Positions 20,223 to 28,640 of a stretch of DNA of 35,000 nt are shown here, one piece after another (within the stretch, counting starts at the first letter, position 1; every line of letters starts with the position of its first letter). Source of the stretch: Tubiluchus corallicola (lineage: Eukaryota > Priapulida > Priapulimorpha > Priapulimorphida > Tubiluchidae); contig JAQGDQ010001219.1 in assembly GCA_030141605.1 (NCBI GenBank), positions 1 to 35,000 on the forward strand. Reading direction: 5' to 3'. Below the pieces are notes generated by a model. It did no database searches. It was not told the DNA's origin and worked only from the letters and a program-made list of their open reading frames with translations. The translations under genes and the position numbers were made by a program.

Positions 20223-20985
20223 GCTGCATCAGAGAAAATTTGTAAAATAATCTAATGTAAATTTAGATCAGTTTGCAAAATCCAAATTGAAATGCAAAAA
20301 AACTAGTTCTCATTGGCTGTTAACATTCAGTAAAGTGGACAGGTTTACAACTTTATACAACAGTTTTCTACAGGAATAGTTCTAAATGCAAAATGAGTCA
20401 GACAGCCTGAATGCACCATGACTATTTTGTGATGCCAGTGGTGCAGACCGCTAAGAGCTCATCTAATTAGGTAAATTATTTAAAGAAATTATTAAAAATC
20501 TAAATTCTGTTCTAGGCCAAGTTGTATGAGACAGACTCATTATTAGACTAACACAAAGACGCTCGTTATAAAAGCATAAATAGTTAAAACTGAAAGTTAT
20601 CTCACAAGATGGCGTCTTATTGTAGAAGGTATTAAATGTATCTGATGCTGATGTTTAGAGTTTACAAAACTTCTTCATAATCACTGGGAACATGGAAAAG
20701 ATGATCTAGAAGCACTGAAGGATGTAAATTCGAGGGTTTTGATCCCTCAGAGGTGAAGTGAAAAGTTATATATCTGGGTAGGCAATAAAATCAAGAAAAC
20801 CCAGAAATCAGAGAAGACAAATTGCATTCATGATCACTCTGTTTCTTATGTGAGGATCACAGATCATGAAATTGACAGATGCAGGTGCCTGTGGAATGGG
20901 GACTCAGGAAGAGCTGGGGTTGCTGAGCTTAAGAAAAGATACAGAATAATGTCTTCTGGGCGAGCTGGGTCGGCCATTATTATGG
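20223..20985 (+). repeat. AB module opening unit 2
   Basis: Complete module from 'gctgcatcagagaaaatttg' through 'gagctggggttgctgagctt' to 'ggccattattatgg'. It holds an extra segment of about 50 bp (20917-20968) shared only with the minus-strand copy near 13.35-13.4 kb, which ties that inverted block to this unit. Non-coding. Confidence 0.9.
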
Positions 20986-21377
20986 CCCTGATATCACTCT
21001 GGGGTCTATCCTAGGCCCTTTCTCGTTTCTTGTCTATATAAACGACATTATTCATAATATACAATGACAGTCATGATCCTGATATCACTCTGGGTTCTAT
21101 CCTAGGACCTTTCTTGTGTATAGTCTATATAAACGAAATTATTCATAATATACAAAGACAGTCATGGTCCTGATATCACTCTGGGTTCTATCCTAGGACC
21201 TTTCTTGTGTATAGTCTATATAAACGACATTATTCATAATATACAATGACAGTCATGGTCCTGATATCACTCTGGGCTCTATCCTAGGACCTTTCTTGTG
21301 TATAGTCTATATAAACGAAATTATTCATAATATACAAAGACAGTCATAGTCCTGATCTCACTCTGGGTTCTGTCCTA
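20986..21377 (+). repeat. 90-bp satellite array of unit 2, four units with a two-unit order
   Basis: 'tagg' starts at 21012, 21103, 21194 and 21285, a 91-bp period. Units alternate between 'aacgacattattc' with 'caatgacag' and 'aacgaaattattc' with 'caaagacag', giving a 182-bp higher-order repeat. The sequence differs from unit 1 ('gacctttcttgtgtatag'). The array ends at 'gggttctgtccta', the same unit phase as in units 1 and 3, then the dioxygenase cargo starts. Confidence 0.95.
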
Positions 21378-21415
21378 CTCCTACTCCTAATCCTAATCTT
21401 CATCTTCTACAAAAG

Positions 21416-21996
21416 TTTCCAATTATTCGGATGAAGGCCTAATGAACTTTGGAAACGAGGGTTGGCACATTGACGGCACATACATACCAAAATCGTTCAG
21501 CTATGCCCTCTTACATATTGTTTCTGTGCCAAAAGATGGAGATACGATGTATGTTGCCCTGAATGATCTGGTTAAGGGACTTGATAGAGAAAGGAGAAAA
21601 ACATGGGAAAGACTTCATTTGCGCAAGCACTTTAATGGAGTAAAAGTGGAGCATCCAGTTGTCTACTCGCATCCAGTTACAAATGAGACGGTGTTATGTC
21701 TTCGGCTTGGTCATATGGAACTGTTTTTATGGGACAAGGGGACGCCCCAAGAACGACTGACAGACATGTTAGAAACTGAAGCGATAATAAGAGATATTCA
21801 CAAGGAAATTACGAGAGAAAATGGAAAGTTTATTTACTCGCATAAGTGGGAAGCTGGGGATTTTATCATTTCTGACAACTTGGCTCTAGCTCACATAGCA
21901 AGTCCCGCTACTCAATACCCACCAGAAGAGATTGGACTGAGAATCCTCCATAGGGTGACTATCGAAGAAATATGTTATGAATTTATTTTGAAATAA
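21416..21996 (+). CDS. TauD/TfdA-family Fe(II)/2-oxoglutarate dioxygenase, C-terminal exon
   Basis: After a possible acceptor ('cttctacaaaag', ending 21415) an open frame runs to TAA 21994-21996. The first ATG is 21442, giving 184 codons, but similarity seems to begin earlier (VSNYSDEGL), so this is more likely a terminal exon than a whole gene. Counting from that ATG, the family's iron triad is present: H9-x-D11 in WHIDGTY and H151 in SDNLALAH; R167 in LRILHR fits the 2-oxoglutarate-binding arginine 16 residues later. TauD/TfdA enzymes hydroxylate small acids such as taurine; the substrate here cannot be told. Full-length members have about 280-300 residues, so roughly the first third is missing. 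It lies directly after the satellite and before the Y tail of unit 2. It is uninterrupted, unlike its minus-strand twin at 12472-13078. Confidence 0.8.
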
Positions 21997-22121
21997 GGAA
22001 TTAATCAATAGAAAATTCGAAATTAGATTAATCATAATAGATTAGATTCTGAACGAAGATTATGCCGTTCAGCTATGATGACTCACTCAGCTTGCACCTT
22101 GAATTTACTGCATAAAGGATC
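21997..22121 (+). repeat. 3' flank of the dioxygenase cargo
   Basis: Shared with the minus-strand copy (12349-12471). Probably the natural 3' untranslated region of the dioxygenase. It stops at 'aaaggatc', where the 914-bp extra block begins. Confidence 0.6.
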
Positions 22122-23035
22122 AGAGGTTGGAAGATCATAGAAAACTTATATTATAAACAGAAATTAGAAGTCAGATAACGACAGTTGAACTTTGTAAAGT
22201 AGGAAGGGCTATTAGCCCACATTGCATAGCTCAGACTTGGTACCCTCGAACTTCCGAGTAAAATCGCCAATTGTCAAAAGCTATTGTTCATGAGCAGAGT
22301 CGTAGTAAGACACAAGTGTCGTCAGTTCAATTAATAATTAATCTAAAGACAGAAGCTATATGTCATTAGGGCTAATACAATAGAAGTCTTGTCCGAGTTG
22401 CGATAGATGTACCAAGTTAAGTTGTTGTGGCGCTGATCGTGTCACTGACGATGTCATGTCAACTGACCCTGCATTCAAAAGGAGAGTGCTGAGAGTTTTT
22501 GGCGGTTGTTGGTTGCCGGGTGCTGGAAGTCGAGGGTCGTGGGCGTAGCTGTCGTGTCGAGGTCTGTTGCAGAGAAATTCTTGAGGTAGGAGATTGTACT
22601 ATAGCTCAGCGTGGAGAAGAGTTCTGCGTAGTTTGATCAATCAAACCTCTGGGGCTTAGACGTCTCTACTAGGATTTCGGATCTGGCCAATTACAGTCGT
22701 AAGACCACAAGTTAAGTAACATTACAATCTATTCAGTAATTGCTAAAACAGATCGAGCGAATTTATATTAACTTTTACTTTGTATGAAGTAACGATTGTT
22801 GAGTAACAGATAAACTTTGTTAACTTGAACTGTAAAACTTCAGCTATCAACAGTAGTTGTGAGCGCCAAAAGCGCATAGGTAAACAAAATTGTTAATCGC
22901 TTTATCAATCAGTGGATGTTTAGTAATTGTTCAATAAATCTATATATTACTGATACTTATTTGTTCGATGCACTTTGTAAGATTGAGAGAATACGTAAGT
23001 GCATACTCGTAAAGACACTGTCCGCTGCACGAATC
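22122..23035. mobile_element. 914-bp insertion relative to the inverted copy, type unknown
   Basis: The minus-strand homologue reads straight through ('aaaggatctatacatag'), whereas here 914 bp separate 'aaaggatc' from 'tatacatag'. The block ends in 'cgaatc', so at best a short 'atc' or an imperfect 5-bp (ggatc/gaatc) duplication flanks it. It is less AT-rich in its middle (22480-22620), has 'caataaatc' near 22932, and holds no coding frame. It could be a solo LTR or other non-autonomous insertion; the reverse, a deletion from the minus-strand copy, is also possible. I found no terminal inverted repeats. Confidence 0.4.
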
Positions 23036-23694
23036 TATACATAGAGTTATTCACATTGAGACGGCTTATTGTGGAAGCCTGCTTGTCAACTAGGGGGATA
23101 AAGATTTATAACACGACGCATATTTCGTGGTTCAAGGTCGTGCGGGAAGATATCATTGCCCTATCGACGCAACCGAAGCTCCCGTAGTCGGGTGATTAAT
23201 TTATTACAATTAATTGCTTCAAAGCGAGTGTACTTTATATAGTTACCGAATGGTTCCGGTAAAACAAATATCTCAACAAATCAAGGCGTATGACCTCAAC
23301 AGGTCAACGAACAGGAAAGAAAACCATCCAAATAAGAATTTAATCTATATGGATGCTTGCAGTGCAAATCTGTTGAAAGATCAGCTTTTTTAGTTATTCA
23401 CATATTATGAAACTCCATTTCATGAGGATCATTTTGATGCCAAGTTCATCGCTTTATGGTATTTCTAAGCTGAGATAATTCACGTTAAATAATTGCGTAA
23501 CGAAAAACTAGACTAGAGTTGACCTTTGTTTTTATCCAATTTCTACAAAAACACCTTAATAACCGTACGAAATGGTGGTTGCTATGGAATTGTAGACGTA
23601 CCTGGCACTGCTGGTGAATTTCGTAGTGAATTTGGTGAATGCCGTGTGCAACAAGTACGACCAATTTACTACTTTAAGTGAAAAACGAAACATC
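23036..23694 (+). repeat. Y module (tail of unit 2)
   Basis: Matches the minus-strand 11701-12348 along its length and, distantly, 34340-34700 ('gaggatcattttgatgccaa'). It takes the place that X has in the TTLL units, so the tail goes with the cargo type. No gene is seen; an open frame reaching in from 22999 has no domain. Confidence 0.85.
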
Positions 23695-24322
23695 AAACAC
23701 TTAGCTATTTGTTACTGTATCAATTTCTTTTCTTCTGGCCTGCTTTATTATTACCTATTTGCCTTCTGTTAACTACTTAATTAGTGCCATAATAGGCTCT
23801 GTCTATATAATCTGGTTGTATGTTTGTAAATTTACCACTGATGATGACAGCGCCAGCCTGTCGAAACGTTTGGCATGATTTTAACTTTTATAATGTAAAA
23901 GTTTTAATAAAGTTGTGTAATTTTTAACTATAAATGTTTTTTATTGTCTGTAAAAAATACGGAATCATTTTAATCGAGCATAATATTTGAATTCAGAGAA
24001 AACAGTCGATCCGTGATCCATATATTGATCAAGAACTCTCAAAAGTGAGACTGGCAACAGCGCATTATTTCCGTTTTTCAAGTGAAGAAGTATTTCTATG
24101 TTTAAAAATGACTTTATTCCGAACAAAAGACGTCAGGCGTGAATATAAAACTGTTAGCGAAGTGAAAATGCCTATCACAAATTACCATCAACTGCTGTTA
24201 GTATTTTTATAAGAGTGCTGTACTCCTCAGCACAGGTAAAATAACCATTACAATAAAATCTGTTTATTTTATTAACATACTAACCATAAGTTTAGATATT
24301 TACAAAATTTTAGTCATAAACG
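23695..24322 (+). repeat. Hammerhead segment and C module closing unit 2
   Basis: Same order as 19591-20222, with the 'tctatataatctgg' variant that accompanies dioxygenase cargo. It has 'ttaataaagttg' after the ribozyme-like motif. Module C runs without a gap into the AB module of unit 3. Confidence 0.85.
23835..23873 (+). ncRNA. Hammerhead-ribozyme-like motif (copy 2)
   Basis: CCA 23835, CTGATGA 23838-23844, stem II GACAG/CTGTC with loop 'cgccagc', GAAAC 23863-23867, GTT, TGG 23871-23873. The motif lies 4121 bp from copy 1, so cleavage at both would free an RNA of about 4.1 kb containing C, AB, satellite, dioxygenase and Y. Confidence 0.55.
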
Positions 24323-25080
24323 TTAGAATTAGTCAGAATTAGTGCTGCATCAGAGAAAATTTGTAAAATAATCTAATGTAAATTTAGATCAGTTTGCAAA
24401 ATCCAAATTGAAATGCAAAAAAACTAGTTCTCATTGGCTGTTCACATTCAGTAAAGTGGACAGGTTTACAACTTTATACAACAGTTTTCTACAGGAATAG
24501 TTCTAAATGCAAAATGAGTCAGACAGCCTGAATGCACCATGACTATTTTGTGATGCCAGTGGTGCAGACCGCTAAGAGCTCATCTAATTAGGTAAATTAT
24601 TTAAGAAATTATTAAAAATCTAAATTCTGTTCTAGGCCAAGTTGTATGAGACCGACTCATTATTAGACTAACACAAAGACGCTCGTTATAAAAGCATAAA
24701 TAGTTAAAACTGAAAGTTATCTCACAAGATGGCGTCTTATTGTAGAAGGTATTATGATGTATCTGATGCTGATGTTTAGAGTTTACAAAACTTCTTCATA
24801 ATCACTGGGAACATGGAAAAGACGATCTAGAAGCACTGAAGGATGTAAATTCGAGGGTTTTGATCCCTCAGAGGTGAAGTGAAAAGTTATATATCTGGGT
24901 AGGCAAGAAAATCAAGAAAACCCAGAAATCAGAGAAAACAAATTGCATTCATGATCACTCTGTTTCTTATGTGAGGATCACAGATCATAAAATTGACAGA
25001 TGCAGGTGCATGTGGAATGGGGACTCAGGAAGAGCTGGGTCGGCCATTATTATGACCCTGAAATCACTCTGGGCTCTATT
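24323..25080 (+). repeat. AB module opening unit 3
   Basis: Complete A and B parts ending with the first partial satellite unit 'ctgggctctatt' (25069-25080). There the repeat stops and unrelated sequence with the glycosyltransferase gene begins. The satellite resumes at 26911, lacking about 27 bp of the unit between the two edges. Confidence 0.9.
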
Positions 25081-25591
25081 TGCTGCTTCAGAAAATTAGA
25101 AACGTCACATCACATCCAATGCAGCAAAGACGGGAAGCAAAACAATGCATTTTTTACTTCACTGTTGCAAAGCAAAGCCAACTTAACCGTTGGTATTATT
25201 CAGAATTAAAGCTACAAATGTACTTCTGGTTGTTGCTTATTCCTTTTCAAAATATTTTATTATTTCCGGTAAACATGAAACATCAATCTTTCGCTTTTGT
25301 TGGGTAGAGGGTCCCACTAACAATTTTCAAATTGGGCCCCGCACTTCCTAGCATCGGCCCTGTTTGAGTTCAATGATTTTGCAAACATTTACCTGGAATG
25401 TTATTGACCCAGTAACTATTCTTCATTAATCTGCACTTACTCGACCAGAAACCACTTAGAACGGCGTGTATGCCTAATGTTTAACATTAGAATAAGCACT
25501 ATAATTTTATAGTTGCCATACTGTAATGCTGTCGTACTGTAATTACGGTTACACGTGGTGCTTATGTAGTTGACCATTCTTTTAAATCGTA
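25081..25591 (+). other. 5' flank of the glycosyltransferase gene
   Basis: Unique sequence within the window. It opens with 'tttgctgcttcag', which resembles a splice acceptor, followed by about 500 bp without a convincing frame (two overlapping short ORFs at 25000-25307 have no domain and start in the B module). It probably holds the promoter or 5' untranslated part of the downstream gene; I see no clear TATA box. Confidence 0.35.
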
Positions 25592-26737
25592 ATGTTGAGA
25601 TACATACAAATTGGTTTTATTGCATTAGCTGCTACATTTTCAATGATAGTTTTCAGTCTCCACAAGTTTACAGAAGTAGATTACACGACGTCATCTATGC
25701 ATGTGGCTCTGGCAGTTTGCGGTGGTGCAGAATCTACTTATGTGGATGATTTTACCGTATTAGTGAAATCAGTTTTTCTTGTGTCCACCGAAGTCATTCA
25801 TTACCATGTTATAGTCGACAGTGACGAAATGGAGCATAAACTAAAGGGCTTTCTAGACAAATTTAATGACACACAAGCGAGCAAAGTAAATTTGTACAGA
25901 CCTTGGTTTCCCCCTGGTGAAAATTATACTCATTGGCTTCAAAATGGCGATGGAAAAAAACCATGTGGATCTGCTTGGTTATTCCTTCCTCAGATCCTGC
26001 CAAAATATGTGAAAAGGATTGTTAGGTTTGACATGGACGTCATTGTGGTACGACCTCTAAAGGAATTGTGGCGCCATTTTGATCACATGACATCAAATCA
26101 GATGATGGGAATCGCATTTGACTTTTCTGGTGAACACACGCATCGCATTATGGAGCTTTTCCACAAACCACATGGGGTTTCTCAATTGACTGCTTCTAAT
26201 AACACTTTACTTAACCCTCTAAGTGGTGGAAGGAACAAAGGTCTTAATACTGGAGTTGCCCTAATCGACTTGGAAAAACTACGGCAAACTGACTGGATGA
26301 CAGATATTGTTGATATTTATCACTCGACTAGCAATTGTTCAACGGACAAATGGACGTTTCCTGCCTGCACGCCAGAGCAAAATGCATGTGACGTCTATTT
26401 TCACGAGAATCCATCGAGACTGTATTTCCTCCCATGCGAGTGGAACTTTTGGTGGGGTGTGGCAGTCTTTGGCGATTACTGTCAGTCAGCTCAACGGGAC
26501 GAAATCGGTATATTGCACGGTGCCGCGGGGAATTTCCACAATCGAGGAACCCGCGTGCGATGCCAATGGATATTTGAAGGTGTTTACAATTTATACAAAA
26601 GTCTAAAAGGTAATGAAACAATGGATTTCCTTGTGGGGAAACTAAGGAAATTTCGCGAAGAAAGTAAACAAAACGCAGAAAAAAGAGTGGATAGTGAAAA
26701 ATGCTTATCAATAGTAGACAAAATTATAACAGTTTAA
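25592..26737 (+). CDS. GXYLT-like GT8 glycosyltransferase (glucoside xylosyltransferase type)
   Basis: An intact, intronless 381-residue type II membrane protein of the Golgi/ER lumen type. It has a short cytosolic end, a membrane anchor (about residues 6-24, GFIALAATFSMIVFSL), then a GT-A fold catalytic domain. Visible motifs: HVALAVCGG (37-45), the KPCGSAWLFLPQIL segment (123-136), the metal-binding DxD as FDMDVIVVRPL (146-156), GLNTGVALIDLEKL (217-230), LPCEWNFWW (280-288) and ILHGAAGNFH (307-316). Family members GXYLT1/2 add xylose to O-glucose on EGF repeats such as those of Notch; the acceptor here is inferred only from similarity. In the family a conserved D-Q-D precedes the Asn near residue 265; here the stretch reads PEQNACD, so a usually conserved acid is absent. 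Five N-glycosylation sequons occur. Lack of introns suggests a retrocopy or an ancestral intronless gene. It sits inside the satellite of unit 3. Confidence 0.85.
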   Translation: MLRYIQIGFIALAATFSMIVFSLHKFTEVDYTTSSMHVALAVCGGAESTYVDDFTVLVKSVFLVSTEVIHYHVIVDSDEMEHKLKGFLDKFNDTQASKVNLYRPWFPPGENYTHWLQNGDGKKPCGSAWLFLPQILPKYVKRIVRFDMDVIVVRPLKELWRHFDHMTSNQMMGIAFDFSGEHTHRIMELFHKPHGVSQLTASNNTLLNPLSGGRNKGLNTGVALIDLEKLRQTDWMTDIVDIYHSTSNCSTDKWTFPACTPEQNACDVYFHENPSRLYFLPCEWNFWWGVAVFGDYCQSAQRDEIGILHGAAGNFHNRGTRVRCQWIFEGVYNLYKSLKGNETMDFLVGKLRKFREESKQNAEKRVDSEKCLSIVDKIITV

Positions 26738-26910
26738 CAATTTATTGTTTATAAGCACTCATTACAATAAGAAACTAATTATCAATAATGCTGCATAAGA
26801 TGATGAACGACACAACTAAATTGTAACAAATTCGCCTAAAACCTAAAAAGTTCACTACAAATTATTTTCAAAATCACAAAATCTCACTCGTAAAAAGTAT
26901 TAATCTCCAA
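26738..26910 (+). other. 3' flank of the glycosyltransferase gene
   Basis: AT-rich 173 bp after the stop codon. No canonical AATAAA is seen; 'acaataagaaac' near 26765 is the closest. It ends in a short A run ('ccaaaaaacgac') at the return to satellite sequence, too short to prove a poly(A) tail. Confidence 0.35.
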
Positions 26911-27155
26911 AAAACGACATTATTCATAATATACAGTGACAGTCATGGTCCTGATATCACGCTGGGCTCTATCCTAGGCCATTTCTTTTTCTTGTCTATA
27001 TAAACGACATTATTCATAATATACAATGACAGTCATGGTCCTGATATCAGTCTGGGCTCTATCCTAGGCCCTTTCTTTTCTTTGTCTATATAAACGACAT
27101 TATTCATAATATACAGTGACCGCCATGGTCCTGATATCACTCTGGGCTCTATCCT
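26911..27155 (+). repeat. 90-bp satellite array of unit 3, about 2.7 units
   Basis: Resumes in mid-unit at 'aaacgacattattc'; 'taggcc' occurs at 26975 and 27065, a 90-bp period. Its units match variants A, B and D of unit 1 in that order, so it is a shortened relative of the unit 1 array. It ends at 'gggctctatcct', followed by the same TTLL-flanking sequence as at 18450. Confidence 0.95.
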
Positions 27156-27403
27156 TCCTATTGATGACAAAATTTTGTGAAAAAACGGAGACGTTTTCTG
27201 CATTTCAGCACAACCATTTTCCCGGATCAGGAAAAGAAACTTGCCAGAAGGACGGTTTCTGGAGAAACATCAAATTTCTTAGAGCCAAATACGGAACAGA
27301 AGATTTTAGCTTCGTACCTCTTACGTTTATCTTACCAGCCCAGAAGGGTGGCGTTCAAAAGATATTTGGAAGAGAATCCCAAAGAAAGACAATGGATTTA
27401 TAA
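27125..27403 (+). CDS. Second copy of the satellite-TTLL chimeric ORF
   Basis: ATG in 'ccgccatgg' opens 92 codons equivalent to 18419-18697, with E16K and one Gly-to-Ala change in the KYGTED region. It has the same satellite-derived hydrophobic N terminus, the same early stop in the TTLL exon, and a TATATAAA 38 bp upstream. That both copies keep an uninterrupted frame is notable but could simply reflect recent duplication. Confidence 0.3.
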   Translation: MVLISLWALSFLLMTKFCEKTETFSAFQHNHFPGSGKETCQKDGFWRNIKFLRAKYGTEDFSFVPLTFILPAQKGGVQKIFGRESQRKTMDL

Positions 27404-27407
27404 ACCG
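27209..27407 (+). pseudogene. Captured TTLL exon, third copy
   Basis: Identical in structure to 18503-18701: 199 bp, same acceptor and donor, same +1 shift before the FKRYLEENPKERQWIYKP end. The shared frameshift in all three copies shows that the exon was already broken when the units multiplied. Confidence 0.75.
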
Positions 27408-28195
27408 GTATTTACAACACTTACAATCTTAATATTTCTAAATAACTATCAATTTGAAATTCATAGAAACAATAGTGCTCTCATTCACTTAATGTAAAAA
27501 TGTTGAAAAATTTCGTTCTGTTGTGCAAATAAACTGTAACAGGACAGACAAGCTGATAAATATGTGAAATGGACCTCTTCCCAATAACATCCTTGGCTTA
27601 AACGAGAACTGGACCCTATCTTAAGCCATGGCACAAAACTATCTAATCTTCAAATTATTAAAAGGGAACATACTGTTCCTTCAAGAATGAATTATGTGCA
27701 AGAATTATTACACCAGAAACGTAATTTCATATTCACGTAAATTACTTCTAACCTTCTGCATGCATTTTGATAATTCGTTAGTGAGGTGGGCAAGAGCGTC
27801 TCCATCTCGACTAGTGCCTCCAACTCTAAATATGGTTCAATTGTGATGTGGCACACACGTTCGAGAGCTCGTGTGTGAGCATAGCGGTAGATTTAAAATT
27901 TGAATTCTAAACTTAAACAAAATTTGTGTCTTATTGTATATCACGAAAAATGTTGTACAGTTACTGTAGCATTGTGAAATTTTATTTCTGCTTTCGCAAG
28001 CACATGCAACACGCTCATGGAATGCTTGTGCTGTTGAAAAATATGTTCAGTTGTGATGTCATCACTACTTGGGCTCGATTAATCCCAAAATTTTTAACCT
28101 TATGAACAGCCAATGATGTTTTAGCTCTTGTGTTAATGGAAATGTGTTAGACGTTTTTTAATTGTCAAATACAGATATACAAATAACTGGAACTG
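27408..28195 (+). repeat. X module (tail of unit 3), 3' shortened
   Basis: Matches 18702-19490. It includes the CACACACG/CGTGTGTG hairpin near 27850-27876. It stops at 'ataactggaactgtacc' and jumps to 'agtttgtaaatttaccag', so about 200 bp present at 19490-19700 are missing. Confidence 0.85.
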
Positions 28196-28640
28196 TACCA
28201 GTTTGTAAATTTACCAGTGATGATGACTGCAGCAGCCTGTCGAAACGTTTGGCATGATTTTAACTTTATAATGTAAAAGTTTTAATAAAGTTGCGTAACT
28301 TTTAACTATAAATGTTTTTAATTGTCTGTAATAAAAATACAGAATCATTTTAATCGAGCATAAGATCTGAAATCAGAAAAAAATCCGATTCGTGATCCAT
28401 ATATCGATCAAGAGCTTTTAAAAGTGAGACTGGCAACAGTGCATTATTTCCGTTTTTCAAATGAAGAAGAAGTATTTCTACTTTTAAAAATGACTTGAAA
28501 ATTTCTGATGTTAGCATTTTTACAAGAGTGCTATACTCCTCAGAACAGGAAAATAACCACTACAATCAAATCTCTGTTTATTTTACTAATATAGTAACCA
28601 TAAGCTTTAAACATTTACAAAATTTTATTCATAAACTGTC
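28196..28640 (+). repeat. Degenerate hammerhead segment and C module, end of the array
   Basis: An older-looking, more diverged version of 19700-20200 with small deletions. The dispersed similarity fades near 28640, marking the right edge of the plus-strand array. Confidence 0.75.
28214..28252 (+). pseudogene. Decayed hammerhead motif (copy 3)
   Basis: The invariant first core base is changed (GTGATGA instead of CTGATGA) and stem II is mispaired (GACTG against CTGTC). It should not cleave. It lies 4379 bp beyond copy 2. Confidence 0.6.

Noticed and set aside
9210-24770. Terminal inverted repeats of one giant DNA transposon
   Set aside because: The inverted blocks are internal modules in a different order with deletions, and no transposase or matching target-site duplications are seen at their ends.
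26328-26711. Antisense ORF of 127 codons opposite the glycosyltransferase
   Set aside because: It is a shadow of the real gene: the plus-strand frame has all family motifs, the minus-strand peptide has none.
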